A stretch of DNA of 38,194 nucleotides from Thermoplasmata archaeon. GTDB taxonomy: Archaea > Thermoplasmatota > Thermoplasmata > Lutacidiplasmatales > UBA184. Below, in pieces: positions 7,858 to 16,009 of this stretch. The position numbers and the translations under genes are program-made. Under the pieces are notes generated by a model. It searched no databases, was not told the DNA's origin, and saw nothing but the letters and a program-made list of their open reading frames with translations. The first letter of the stretch is position 1. Every line of letters begins with the position of its first letter. The DNA lies in assembly GCA_021816955.1 (NCBI GenBank), contig JAKAWP010000006.1, positions 1 to 38,194 on the forward strand, in the 5' to 3' direction.

Positions 7858-8246
7858 CCGCCGTCGGCTACACCCTCGTCGGGTTCTCGGCCGCATCGGC
7901 GGCGCTCGCTGTCTACGCCGGCGGCAACTACGCGGTCGCGATCCCCGCGGCGACGGCGGCGGTCGTCCTCGCCACGGTGAGCATCGCGGGGTTCTGGCGG
8001 CCCGCGGAGTCCCTCGGCCCTCCTCGGCCCGAGCGCCGGGCCGCACGCGCCGCCCCGGTCTCGTTCGGAGCGGGCTACATCGATCGGGAATCGGTCTTGC
8101 TGACCCTCGACCGGCTCGACCGGCTCGCCGGGCACCCCGAGCGCTCGCTCGACGGCCGCGAGCGGGAGCGGCTGCTCCGGGCGAGCCAAGCGGAGTTCAT
8201 CGACCACGTCGCGGGTCGGATCGACGCGCTCGAGGCGACGCCGTGA
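7854..8246 (+). CDS. Small membrane protein of the MoxR-DUF58 cluster
   Basis: A 130-residue protein with two hydrophobic helices at the N-terminus (about 5-23 and 27-47) and a charged cytoplasmic region that ends in predicted helix (RERLLRASQAEFIDHV). GTG 7854 overlaps the preceding TGA (GTGA), and its own stop overlaps the next GTG, so translation is probably coupled. Its position between DUF4129 and DUF58 genes matches the small two-helix protein found in the equivalent haloarchaeal cluster (named DUF7269 there, from memory); sequence similarity was not tested. Function unknown. Confidence 0.75.
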   Translation: MTAVGYTLVGFSAASAALAVYAGGNYAVAIPAATAAVVLATVSIAGFWRPAESLGPPRPERRAARAAPVSFGAGYIDRESVLLTLDRLDRLAGHPERSLDGRERERLLRASQAEFIDHVAGRIDALEATP

Positions 8247-9571
8247 CCGGCCGTCCCGGCGGCGCGACCTCCTCCCGATCCCCGGTGCGCCGCTCGGCCA
8301 CGGGTGTCCGGTGGACGGTTCGGGCGTACGGCTGCTTCGTAGCGGCCGGCGCGCTGCTCGCGGGAGCGGTCGTCCTGCGAACGCCCGTGCCCGCGTTCGC
8401 GGCCGTCGCCTTTCTGACGGCCCCGATCGCCGCGCTCGCGATCCGTCCGGACCGGCCGCCGCGCGCGACGATCACCTGGAACGCCGGGGGGGTCGGGCCG
8501 GTCGTCGCGTTCACGGGACGGATCGATCCCGCCGACGGCGTCGACCCCCGGGACCTCTTCGTCGATCTCGCCCTTCCGGCCAGCCTTCCCGCCGGGCCGC
8601 TGGTCGCGGACGTCGTGGGAGGGGCCGTCGTCTTCGAGCAGACGGCGACCGCTCCCCAACCGATCCTGGCCCGCGTCGAGCCGCCGGTGGTGCAGTGGGT
8701 CGATCCGCTCGGCCTCTCCGCGGCGCCGGTCGAACTCGATACCGAGGCGACCCACGTCGAGCGGTATCCGCCCGAGGTTGTCCGAACCGGCCGGGTCCGT
8801 CTCCATCGGACCATCGGGCGGCCCGGAGAGACCCCGTCGCGCGTGGTCGGGCCGGCCGGCGAGTTCTGGGGCGTCCGGGAGGCGGTCCCGAGCGACCCTC
8901 CGCGGACGATCAACTGGCGGGTCACGGCCCGGTTCGGGCGGCCGTTCTCGAATGAGTTTGCGCTCGAGCGCACCGGGGACGTCGTGATCCTGATCGACAC
9001 CCGGCCGACGTCGTTCGGCCCCGAGGTCGATGCGGCGTTGTTCGGTCTCGCCCAGGCGGCGGCGCTCGGGCTGGCCGACCTGTTCCTGCGGGAGCGCGCC
9101 CGTGTCGGGCTCGCGATCTTCCAAGAATTCCTTCGGGCCGTGCCGCTCTCCACGGACCGGCGGCAGCGCTACCGGATCCGCTCGGCGCTGCTCGAGCCGC
9201 GTCCCGTCGGCGTCTGGGCCCCGAACGAACGGTGCGCGGTCTCGATGCGCCGCTACTTCCCGGGCGGCGTCACGACCGTGCTGGTGAGCCCGCTCGCGAG
9301 CGACGATGCCTCGGGCCTCGTCGTCCATCTGCGCCGACGCGGCTACCCCGTCGTCGTCCTGAGCCCGTCGCCGCTCCCGCTCGTCGCGAGGCCCGACGCG
9401 CGCGACGCGGCCGGCGCGGTCGCGCGTCGGTACGAGCGACTGCTCCGGCGCGCCCGGCTCGGCGACGTCTGGCGGGACGCTCCCGTCATCGATTGGGAGT
9501 CGTACTGGTCGCTCGCCGCGTTCGTCAACTACCTGCGGCGCCCCGAATTCGCGTCCCGGAGGTACGGATGA
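8243..9571 (+). CDS. DUF58 (vWA-like) membrane-anchored protein
   Basis: A 442-residue protein with two N-terminal transmembrane helices (about 28-50 and 52-70), an external or peripheral beta region, and the DUF58 core. The DUF58 hallmark is seen as PPRTINWRVTARFGRPFSNE (about residues 221-240), followed by the start of a von Willebrand factor A-like fold (VVILIDTRPTSFG). DUF58 proteins pair with MoxR AAA+ ATPases, probably as the vWA-type partner that receives or delivers a substrate. The start is GTG 8243, overlapping the previous stop (GTGA); in-frame sequence upstream is Arg-rich and not domain-like. The stop overlaps the next ATG. Confidence 0.88.
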   Translation: MTGRPGGATSSRSPVRRSATGVRWTVRAYGCFVAAGALLAGAVVLRTPVPAFAAVAFLTAPIAALAIRPDRPPRATITWNAGGVGPVVAFTGRIDPADGVDPRDLFVDLALPASLPAGPLVADVVGGAVVFEQTATAPQPILARVEPPVVQWVDPLGLSAAPVELDTEATHVERYPPEVVRTGRVRLHRTIGRPGETPSRVVGPAGEFWGVREAVPSDPPRTINWRVTARFGRPFSNEFALERTGDVVILIDTRPTSFGPEVDAALFGLAQAAALGLADLFLRERARVGLAIFQEFLRAVPLSTDRRQRYRIRSALLEPRPVGVWAPNERCAVSMRRYFPGGVTTVLVSPLASDDASGLVVHLRRRGYPVVVLSPSPLPLVARPDARDAAGAVARRYERLLRRARLGDVWRDAPVIDWESYWSLAAFVNYLRRPEFASRRYG

Positions 9572-10113
9572 CGGACGGCCCGAGGCTTTCCCCTCTGTCG
9601 GAGTTTCTCGGCCGGGTCGTCGCCGCCCCGGTCCTCGCGGCCTACACGGCGATCGTCGTGGCGCTCGCCTCGCTCACGCCATTCCCGCTCGCCGGAACGG
9701 CCGTCGCCGTCACGGCCGCGCTCCTCACCGCGGGCCTGTACGGGCGGCGGGCCTCGGCGAGGCGCCCGTTCGCTCCGGTCCCCGCGTTCGCGTCGCTCGC
9801 GTTCGCCGCCGTCCTCGCGCCCCCAACGTTCCTCGCCGAAGCGCTGAGCGGATTCGCGGCCGTGGTCCTCCTCGTCTGGATGGCGAGCGCCGGGGGCGGC
9901 TGGCGCGGACGACGATCCCGCATCGCCGCCCTCGCGGTGTTTCCCGCGATCGCGGTCCTCCTCGCCCTCGCGGTCGCGGCGATCGTTCCGTCGGGAACGT
10001 CGTTGCTCGGCGTCGGGGCGCTGTTGCTCGCCGGCGCCCTCGGCCTGACCGCGTACGGTCTCGGCCGGTCGACGGGCTCCGGCCCGTCGCCGGCCGGGTC
10101 GGAAACCCTTTAG
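9568..10113 (+). CDS. Membrane protein at the end of the DUF58 operon
   Basis: A 181-residue, highly hydrophobic protein with about six short helices (from ~17 to ~168) and little polar sequence. ATG 9568 overlaps the DUF58 stop (ATGA). A protein of similar size and topology occupies this place in haloarchaeal MoxR-DUF58 clusters (called DUF7519 there, from memory), so it may be the membrane partner of the complex. Its last codons overlap a CCCTTTAGC element (10107-10115) that could be the promoter of an RNA in the following gap. Confidence 0.72.
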   Translation: MTDGPRLSPLSEFLGRVVAAPVLAAYTAIVVALASLTPFPLAGTAVAVTAALLTAGLYGRRASARRPFAPVPAFASLAFAAVLAPPTFLAEALSGFAAVVLLVWMASAGGGWRGRRSRIAALAVFPAIAVLLALAVAAIVPSGTSLLGVGALLLAGALGLTAYGLGRSTGSGPSPAGSETL

Positions 10114-10366
10114 CTCCGCCGCGCTTCGAACGAAGCGGCGCGGCCGAAGGCCACGCTCGGATACCGACGAAGGGTCCCTCCCGACCGCATGCGGACGGGT
10201 CGTCCGCCGGGGATGAATCGAGGACAACCCCGGTGTCCGATAGCCCCGGTCGGGGTCAGACCGCGGAGAGGGCGGAGCCTCCGGTGAGGCGGACTCGTTA
10301 CGGCCGGGGCAGAGCCGCGGGGGCGTCGCTTATACTCGCCGGCTCTTCCCGCGGCCGGAGGCTCCG
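10114..10366 (+). other. 253-bp gap with many potential hairpins (candidate structured RNA or leader)
   Basis: No protein is evident. Visible pairings: GGCC 10142-10145 with 10149-10152; GCGGAC 10191-10196 with GTCCGC 10202-10207; ACCCCG 10227-10232 with CGGGGT 10251-10256; GCCTC 10277-10281 with GAGGC 10286-10290; and a possible closing stem GCGGC 10135-10139 with GCCGC 10314-10318. A TATA-like CCCTTTAGC at 10107-10115 would start a transcript near 10135, at the closing stem. High GC makes chance stems common, so this is only a candidate. It did not match tRNA, SRP RNA or RNase P RNA by eye. Confidence 0.3.
10329..10336 (+). promoter_or_regulatory. TATA-like box of moxR
   Basis: CTTATACT centred 35 nt upstream of the ATG at 10367, leaving a leader of about 10 nt. 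A GGAG sits at about -12 from the ATG, so a short Shine-Dalgarno contact is possible. Confidence 0.55.
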
Positions 10367-11317
10367 ATGGAGGCGTCGGCGGCGCGTTCCGTTCTCGAGC
10401 GGGTGACCGCCGCGGTGCACACCGCCGTCGTCGGGCGCGACGCCGTCCTTCGCGAGATGCTGATCGGGCTCGTCGCCGACGGGCATCTGTTGATCGAAGA
10501 CCTTCCCGGCCTCGGCAAGACGCTGATGGCGAAGTCGTTCGCCCGGGCGCTCGGGCTCAATTTCCAGCGGATCCAGTTCACCGCCGACCTCCTCCCGCAC
10601 GACATCACCGGCGGCGAGGTCCTGGACGCCGACCGACGCTCCCTCGTCTTCCGGCCGGGACCGATCTTCACCCACCTATTGCTCGCCGACGAGATCAACC
10701 GCGCCCCGCCCAAGGTCCAGTCGGCGCTGCTCGAGGCGATGCAGGAGTACCAGGTGACGAGCGAGCGGGCGACGTACCCGCTCGAGCGGCCGTTCCTCGT
10801 GATCGCGACGGAGAACCCGATCGAGCTCGAGGGGACGTACCCGCTCCCCGAGGCGCAGGTCGACCGGTTCCTCCTGCGCCTCTCCGTCGGCTACCCGACC
10901 CCCGAGGAGGAACGGGCGATCGTCGAGCGTCGGCGCGTCCGAGCGCCCGAGGCCGCCGAGGTCCCCGCCGTCACCGACCGGGCGACCTGGCTCGACCTCC
11001 AGCGGTCGGTCGAATCGATCGAGCTCCACCCGTCGCTCGAGGAGTACTTGGTCGCCCTCGTGCGCGCGACGCGGGACGATCCGCGGGTCGACGTCGGCGC
11101 CTCGCCCCGCGGCTCGCTCGCGCTCGCCCGCGTCGCCCGGGCCCGGGCGCTGCTTGAGGGACGATCGTTCGTGCTGCCGGACGACATCAAGGCGCTCGCC
11201 GTCCCGGCGCTCGGCCACCGTCTGATCGTCAAGCCCGAGCCGTGGATCCGAGGGGTCCGCGGCCCCGAGATCGTCCGCTCGGCGCTCGACCGCACCCCGG
11301 TCCCGAAGGTGCCATGA
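10367..11317 (+). CDS. MoxR-family AAA+ ATPase
   Basis: A 316-residue MoxR ATPase, a chaperone-like enzyme that remodels or matures proteins together with vWA/DUF58 partners. Walker A is DLPGLGKT (45-52, Lys51), Walker B is LLLADEIN (104-111, Asp108-Glu109) and sensor 1 is ATENP (147-151). The MoxR insert ELEGTYPLPEAQVDRF follows, with an arginine-bearing lid domain to the C-terminus (SPRGSLALARVARA). Length and start are normal for the family. It follows the DUF4129-DUF58 genes, but a 253-bp gap with its own promoter separates them. The stop overlaps the ATG of the phosphoglycerate dehydrogenase-like gene (ATGA), so the two are probably co-transcribed, although no functional link is obvious. 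Confidence 0.93.
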   Translation: MEASAARSVLERVTAAVHTAVVGRDAVLREMLIGLVADGHLLIEDLPGLGKTLMAKSFARALGLNFQRIQFTADLLPHDITGGEVLDADRRSLVFRPGPIFTHLLLADEINRAPPKVQSALLEAMQEYQVTSERATYPLERPFLVIATENPIELEGTYPLPEAQVDRFLLRLSVGYPTPEEERAIVERRRVRAPEAAEVPAVTDRATWLDLQRSVESIELHPSLEEYLVALVRATRDDPRVDVGASPRGSLALARVARARALLEGRSFVLPDDIKALAVPALGHRLIVKPEPWIRGVRGPEIVRSALDRTPVPKVP

Positions 11318-12309
11318 CCGCGACGCCGCCACTGGGGAATCGGATGTCGGGGCCCCGCGAGGGGGAGATCCCGGTCGTCGTCGTCGCCGACCCGATCGAT
11401 CCGGCCGCGATCGACCGGCTGCGCGCCGGACCGTGCCGACTCGTGGATGCGACCGCGGGCCCGGCCGCGCTCGAGGCCGCGCTCCCCAGCGCGTACGCGG
11501 TGATCGTCCGCAGCCGCACGAAATTGACCCGGGAGCGGATCGCGAGCGCCCCGCGCCTCTCCCTGATCGCCCGCGCGGGCGTCGGCGTCGACAACATCGA
11601 CGTCGCGGCGGCGACCGAGCGACACGTCCGCGTCGTCAATGCGCCCGAAGCGGCGACCACGAGCGTCGCCGAGCTCGCGATCGCGCTCTACCTCAGCCTC
11701 GTCCGCGGCCTCGTGCCCGCCATCGAGGCGACGCGCGCCGGGAATTGGGATCGGACGGTCCGGGGCCGCGAACTCGCCGGGAAGACCGTCGGGTTCGTCG
11801 GCTTCGGCCGGATCGCCCGCGCGATCGCCCAGCGGCTCGAACCGTTCGGGGTCGAACGACTCGCCTACGACCCGTACTGGCCGGCGCCCGTGCCGTCCGT
11901 GCGGCGCGTCGAGTTCGAGACGCTGCTCCGATCGAGCGACATCGTGAGCGTCCACGCCGCGCTGACACCTGAGAACCACCACCTCCTCAACGCGGCGGCG
12001 TTCGCGGCGATGCGCGAATCGAGCTACCTCGTCAACCTCGCCCGGGGAGCGCTCGTCGACGAGGCCGCGCTCATCGCCGCGCTCGACTCCGGGCGGATCG
12101 CGGGCGCGGCCCTGGACGTCTACGAGGTGGAGCCGCCGACGAACGAACGGCTCCTCCGCCACCCGCGCGTGCTGCCGACGCCGCACCTCGGCGCGTCGAC
12201 CATCGAGGGCCAGGCCCGGGCCGGTCGCCTCGTCGTCGACGACGTCCTCAGAGATTTAAGGGGCGAGCCGCTGCACGGCCTCGTGAACCCGACCGCGAGG
12301 CCGGCATGA
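11314..12309 (+). CDS. serA: D-3-phosphoglycerate dehydrogenase-like 2-hydroxyacid dehydrogenase
   Basis: A 331-residue NAD-dependent dehydrogenase of the D-2-hydroxyacid family. The substrate-domain motif RAGVGVDNIDV is at 87-97, the Rossmann nucleotide motif VGFVGFGRIAR is at 159-169, and the catalytic triad is Arg244 (NLARGALVDE), Glu273 (LDVYEVEPP) and His291 (TPHLGAST). It lacks the C-terminal ACT domain of long SerA forms, so serine feedback via ACT is not expected. The following class V aminotransferase overlaps by 4 nt; together they could convert 3-phosphoglycerate to phosphoserine. ATG 11314 overlaps the moxR stop; ATG 11344 is a possible alternative. Glyoxylate/hydroxypyruvate reductase activity cannot be excluded. 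Confidence 0.82.
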   Translation: MTATPPLGNRMSGPREGEIPVVVVADPIDPAAIDRLRAGPCRLVDATAGPAALEAALPSAYAVIVRSRTKLTRERIASAPRLSLIARAGVGVDNIDVAAATERHVRVVNAPEAATTSVAELAIALYLSLVRGLVPAIEATRAGNWDRTVRGRELAGKTVGFVGFGRIARAIAQRLEPFGVERLAYDPYWPAPVPSVRRVEFETLLRSSDIVSVHAALTPENHHLLNAAAFAAMRESSYLVNLARGALVDEAALIAALDSGRIAGAALDVYEVEPPTNERLLRHPRVLPTPHLGASTIEGQARAGRLVVDDVLRDLRGEPLHGLVNPTARPA

Positions 12310-13445
12310 CGTTCGATCCCGAGACCGCCACGTTCCTGATCGCGGGCCCGGTCCGCATCCACCCGCGGGTGCTCCGGGCGATGTCGATGCCGTCGCTCAA
12401 CCACCGGGGCGACTACTTCCACGGGATCGTGGAGGAGATCCGCAGCCTGCTCCCCGTCCTCTTCGGGACCGAGCGGGGCCGCTCGGTCGTCCTCTCGGGG
12501 AGCGGCACCGCCGGCCTCGAGGCGATGTACTCGAGCCTGCTGCCGCGCTCGGGGCGCGTGATCACGCTCGTCAACGGCAACTTCGGCGAGCGGACAGACG
12601 CGCTCGTCCGCCGCTACGCGTCGACGGTCGTCACGCTGAGCGCTCCGTGGGGCCAGGCGCTCCCGTACGACGCGTTGCGCGCCGAGCTCGAGCGCGGCGA
12701 CGTCGGTGCGGTCTGCGTCGTCCACAACGAGACGAGCGTCGGGGTCGCGAACGACCTCGCCCGGATCGCGCCGTGGGTGCGCGCCAGCGGAGCGCTCTTC
12801 TTGGTCGACGGGATCTCGAGCGTCGCGGGGCTCCCGCTCCGCTTGGACGAGTGGGGGGTCGACGCGATCGTCGCCGGGAGCCAGAAGGGGCTCGCGGCCC
12901 CGGCCGGGCTCGCGATCGTCCATCTGTCCGACCGGGCGGTCGAACGGCTCCACCCGGGGGCGTACTACCTCGACCTCGCCGCGCACCTCAAGTCGCTCGA
13001 GAAGAACGACACGCCCTGGACCCCCGCGGTGCCGCTCTTTTTGGCGCTGCGCGAGGCCCTCGTGCTCCTGAAGGAAGAGGGGGTCGCCGCGCGCCTGGAG
13101 CGGACGCATCGGCTCGCCGAGGCGTGCCGGAACGCGATCGAGGCGCTCGGCCTCGAGCTCGTGCCGGCCCGGGCGATCGCTTCCGACACCGTCACGGCGG
13201 TCCACAACCCGCCCGGCCTCGACGACCGCCAGTTCCGAAAGCGGCTCGAACGCGACTACAACGTCCTGGTCCAGGGGGGACAAGGGGCGCTCACGGGGAA
13301 GATCTTCCGGATCGGACATATGGGGATCGCCGACTGGCCCGACCTATTGGTCACGTTCGCGGCGATCGAGCGGATCCTCCAGACGCACGGCCGCCTGAGC
13401 CGCCCCGGCGCCGCGTTGAACGCGGTCGTGGCGCAGATGCCCTAG
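12306..13445 (+). CDS. Class V PLP-dependent aminotransferase (phosphoserine/serine or alanine-glyoxylate type)
   Basis: A 379-residue fold-type I, class V aminotransferase. It starts with the family motif FLIAGPVRIHPRVL. The PLP-phosphate region is LSGSGTAGLEAM (63-74), Asp168 (LVDGISS) should contact the pyridine nitrogen, and Lys194 (GSQKGLAAP) is the Schiff-base lysine. A C-terminal domain contains the GKIFRIGHMG strand. Related archaeal enzymes (Methanocaldococcus MJ0959) act on phosphohydroxypyruvate, so with the upstream dehydrogenase it plausibly makes phosphoserine; alanine-glyoxylate transamination is the alternative. ATG 12306 overlaps the dehydrogenase stop. A serB phosphatase is not in the window. 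Its stop shares a CTAG with the convergent MFS gene. Confidence 0.87.
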   Translation: MTFDPETATFLIAGPVRIHPRVLRAMSMPSLNHRGDYFHGIVEEIRSLLPVLFGTERGRSVVLSGSGTAGLEAMYSSLLPRSGRVITLVNGNFGERTDALVRRYASTVVTLSAPWGQALPYDALRAELERGDVGAVCVVHNETSVGVANDLARIAPWVRASGALFLVDGISSVAGLPLRLDEWGVDAIVAGSQKGLAAPAGLAIVHLSDRAVERLHPGAYYLDLAAHLKSLEKNDTPWTPAVPLFLALREALVLLKEEGVAARLERTHRLAEACRNAIEALGLELVPARAIASDTVTAVHNPPGLDDRQFRKRLERDYNVLVQGGQGALTGKIFRIGHMGIADWPDLLVTFAAIERILQTHGRLSRPGAALNAVVAQMP

Positions 13446-14671
13446 CCGGGCTCGGCTCCGCCCGCGGAGGCTGCGCGGTCGGCGCCTCGGCCCGGGCCGG
13501 CGACCACGAGGCCGACGACTGTCAGCCCGACGAGGACGGCGACGAAGCCGAAGAACGGCCCGGGGCCGAACGCGCCGAGGACGGCGCCCCCGGCCAGCGG
13601 TCCGGCCGACCAGAACAGCGAATTGACGAGCGTAAAGATCCCGAGGAATTGCGCGCGGTGGCCGACGGGGCTCAAGTAGGCGACGTAGGCGAGCATCGCC
13701 GGCGAGAGCAGTGCCTGGCCGAGGATGCGGACCGCATTCGCGGGAGCGAGCCAGTACCAGACCGGCGCGATGGCGAACAGGGCGACGGAGCCGAGCGTGA
13801 TCGCCGTCCCGGTCCAGATCGCGCGCATCGGCCCGGTCCGGTCAACCGAGCGGCCGAGGGCGACCCCGAACAGCGCGCCGACGAGCACGCCCGATAGGGC
13901 GACGAGCGCGACGTCGAACGCGCTCCCTCCGAGCTCGGCCGTGTAGGCGCCGTAGAACCCGGTCAGGGCGCCGGTGCCGAGGGCCCGCAGCGACACGACC
14001 ACCGCGAAGACGATCACGGGTCGGGCGACCGACCAGCTCGGCGAGCGGGTCGAGCGCGGCGCGCGCACGTCGGGCACTCCCCACGCGACCACGGCGATGT
14101 TGAGGAGGACGAGCCCGCCGACGAAGTAGAACAGCGAGGCGAGGCCGAAGAAGAGCGTCACCACGCCCGCGAGGACGAACGCGCTCGCCGAGCCGGCGTA
14201 GCCCGCGGCGGTGAGGAGCCCGTAGCCCGCGCCCCGGGCCCCCGGTCGAGCGAGGTCGGCCACGAGCGCGTTCACCACGGGGCCGCCGAAGGCGAGGGCG
14301 ACGTTCGCGGCGACGAACAGCGCGGCGTCGGCGAGCGGGTCGACGACGAACGGGATCGCTGCGTAGAGGGGAAGGACCGCGACCTCCGCCGCCAGCAAGA
14401 ACCGCTGGCGGTGGCCGGTCCGGTCGGAGAGCCGACCCGCGACGGGGGCGACGAGCGCCCCGGCGATGAAGCCGGCCGAGAGGTAGGCGAGCGCGAGCGG
14501 GAGCGCCGTCGAACGTTCCTCGACGAGGAAGAGCGGGAAGTAGACGAGGAACAGTCCGTTGCGGTTGTTCGAGAGCGCCTGGTAGAGCGCGAGCGGAAGG
14601 AGCGGGAGTCCCCCGGGGCGGGTTCCTTCGGTCGGGGCCGGCGAGGGATCGCCCCCCGGCGTCTCGGCCAC
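13442..14671 (-). CDS. Major facilitator superfamily transporter
   Basis: A 409-residue secondary transporter with about twelve membrane helices in two halves. The loop between helices 2 and 3 carries the MFS motif A (GRLSDRTGHRQRF, about residues 79-91). A similar motif (GRSVDRTGPM) appears in the second half. The central cytoplasmic loop is short (DVRAPRSTRSPSW). A C-terminal polar tail follows the last helix. Substrate is not predictable; the sequence looks like the sugar or drug-efflux MFS groups. The gene converges on the aminotransferase, and both stop codons lie in the shared CTAG at 13442-13445. Confidence 0.88.
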   Translation of the reverse strand: MAETPGGDPSPAPTEGTRPGGLPLLPLALYQALSNNRNGLFLVYFPLFLVEERSTALPLALAYLSAGFIAGALVAPVAGRLSDRTGHRQRFLLAAEVAVLPLYAAIPFVVDPLADAALFVAANVALAFGGPVVNALVADLARPGARGAGYGLLTAAGYAGSASAFVLAGVVTLFFGLASLFYFVGGLVLLNIAVVAWGVPDVRAPRSTRSPSWSVARPVIVFAVVVSLRALGTGALTGFYGAYTAELGGSAFDVALVALSGVLVGALFGVALGRSVDRTGPMRAIWTGTAITLGSVALFAIAPVWYWLAPANAVRILGQALLSPAMLAYVAYLSPVGHRAQFLGIFTLVNSLFWSAGPLAGGAVLGAFGPGPFFGFVAVLVGLTVVGLVVAGPGRGADRAASAGGAEPG

Positions 14672-14691
14672 GTCGCGCCCTCCGTCGTTCG

Positions 14692-15129
14692 CTAGATGTC
14701 GACGATCACCCGGGCGCGGCCGCGCGCGAGGTCGATCTCGAGCGCGTGGCGGGTGATCGCCTTCACTTCGATCTTCGGGCGGTGGCGTCGAGGGTCGAAC
14801 GGCTCCCCCTCGACCGTCGCCCGGATCACCCGGGGCCGACGCCCCGCGCGCTCGACCGTGATCGCCCGGGCGACGACCCCGTCGATCTCCGCGAGCAGCA
14901 ACAGCCGGGTCAGGTAATCGACCACGAGCGCGACCGGGTCATGGCCCGTCGCTCGGATCCGCCGACGCGTTCGCCGACGGACCCGCCGAAGGTCGGTCAT
15001 CAGGGCGAAGAGGCCGAGGCCGAGCGCTTCGAAGAGCGACTCGACGGTCGCGCCCCGCGCCCAGATCCCGACGTCGGCCGTCGTCGGGAAGCTCCCCCAA
15101 CGACGCCGGGCGCGTCGATCGGCCGTCCG
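14692..15129 (-). CDS. Archease (RNA ligase RtcB activator)
   Basis: A ~145-residue archease, the small metal-binding protein that stimulates RtcB, the ligase that joins tRNA exons after intron removal. Family landmarks are present: FPTTADVGIWARG near the N-terminus, LFALMTD, a VDYLTRLLLLAE helix, VEGEPFDPRRH, the KAITRH segment and the terminal VDI. The His of the usual HTAD motif is Thr here. I prefer GTG 15129 over ATG 15150: the only box, palindromic GCTTAAGC at 15157-15164, lies 31 nt from 15129 but about 10 nt from 15150, and other archeases begin close to the motif. rtcB is not in the window. Confidence 0.82.
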   Translation of the reverse strand, partial: RTADRRARRRWGSFPTTADVGIWARGATVESLFEALGLGLFALMTDLRRVRRRTRRRIRATGHDPVALVVDYLTRLLLLAEIDGVVARAITVERAGRRPRVIRATVEGEPFDPRRHRPKIEVKAITRHALEIDLARGRARVIVDI

Positions 15130-15156
15130 CACGACCGGCGCCGACGTCATCACGGA

Positions 15157-15164
15157 GCTTAAGC
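15157..15164. promoter_or_regulatory. Shared palindromic TATA-like box
   Basis: GCTTAAGC is symmetric. Its centre is ~31 nt from the glycosyltransferase ATG (15192, plus strand) and ~31 nt from the archease GTG (15129, minus strand), so it could serve both divergent genes. Confidence 0.5.
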
Positions 15165-15191
15165 GCCGTCGCCGGTGTCTCGCCGCGCTCG

Positions 15192-15959
15192 ATGCAGGCA
15201 TCTCTCATCGTGCCGACGCTGAACGAGGCCGCGTCGGTCGCCCACGTGCTCGGGACGTTCCGCGCCGCCGCCGACCGCGCGAACGCGACGATCTTCGCGC
15301 GCGACCCGATCGACTGGGAGCTCCTCGTCGTCGACGGCGCGTCGACGGACGGCACCGCCGAGCGGGCCGCCGCGGCGGGCGCCCGCGTGATCGTCGAGCC
15401 GAGACGGGGATACGGTCGCGCCTATCGGACCGGCTTCGCGGCCGCGAAGGGCGACGTGATCGCGACGGCCGACGGCGACGCGACGTACCCGGTGGAGACG
15501 ATCCCGTCGCTCGTCCGCCGACTGCTCGACGAGGGACTCGACTTTCTGAGCGGCGACCGGATGGCGTACCTTGACCGTGCGGCGATGACGACCGAGCACC
15601 GGGTCGGCAATGCGATCCTGAACCGGTTCGTTCAGGTGGCGTACCGGCGCTACCTCGAGAGCCTCCCCGGCGGTCGTCTCGCCGACAGCCAGAGCGGTTT
15701 CTGGATCTTCCGCCGGTCGGCGCTCGACCGGCTCACCCTCACGCAGGACGGGATGGCGCTGAGCGAAGAGATCAAGATCGAGGCGCTCGTGCGAGGCCTC
15801 CGGTTTGTCGAAGTGCCGATCCACTACGGCGAGCGATGGGGCCGGCCGAAGCTGTCGAGCTGGCGGGACGGCCTCGAGAACCTCGCCTTCCTCTACCGCA
15901 AGCGACTCGCGCTTGCCCGGGAAGACCGGGCCAGCCCCCGGGCCGACCGGGCCGCTTGA
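15192..15959 (+). CDS. Family 2 glycosyltransferase (dolichyl-phosphate sugar transferase-like)
   Basis: A 255-residue GT-A fold enzyme that would transfer a sugar from a nucleotide-sugar to a lipid phosphate at the membrane face. It starts directly with the family strand SLIVPTLNEAASV (4-16). LLVVDGASTDGTAE (44-57) binds the nucleotide, and TADGDATYP (95-103) carries the DxD metal motif. The acceptor-side segment ADSQSGFWIFRR is near 168-179, and MALSEEIKIE near 193-202. It lacks C-terminal membrane helices, as in soluble or peripheral DPM1-type enzymes. The product may serve archaeal N-glycosylation; this is inference. ATG 15192 is about 31 nt from the palindromic box. Confidence 0.85.
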   Translation: MQASLIVPTLNEAASVAHVLGTFRAAADRANATIFARDPIDWELLVVDGASTDGTAERAAAAGARVIVEPRRGYGRAYRTGFAAAKGDVIATADGDATYPVETIPSLVRRLLDEGLDFLSGDRMAYLDRAAMTTEHRVGNAILNRFVQVAYRRYLESLPGGRLADSQSGFWIFRRSALDRLTLTQDGMALSEEIKIEALVRGLRFVEVPIHYGERWGRPKLSSWRDGLENLAFLYRKRLALAREDRASPRADRAA

Positions 15960-16009
15960 TCGTCGCCCCGCCCCGTCGAACGGCCGGACCGCCCGCTTTG
16001 GCCGCGGGG

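Noticed and set aside
10135-10366. RNase P RNA
   Set aside because: GAAGGGTCCCTCCC and GCTTATA recall its conserved regions I and V, but they do not pair as the P4 helix requires, and the ACAGAA element and usual length are missing.
10114-10366. SRP RNA
   Set aside because: The conserved helix 8 loop sequences are not present by eye.
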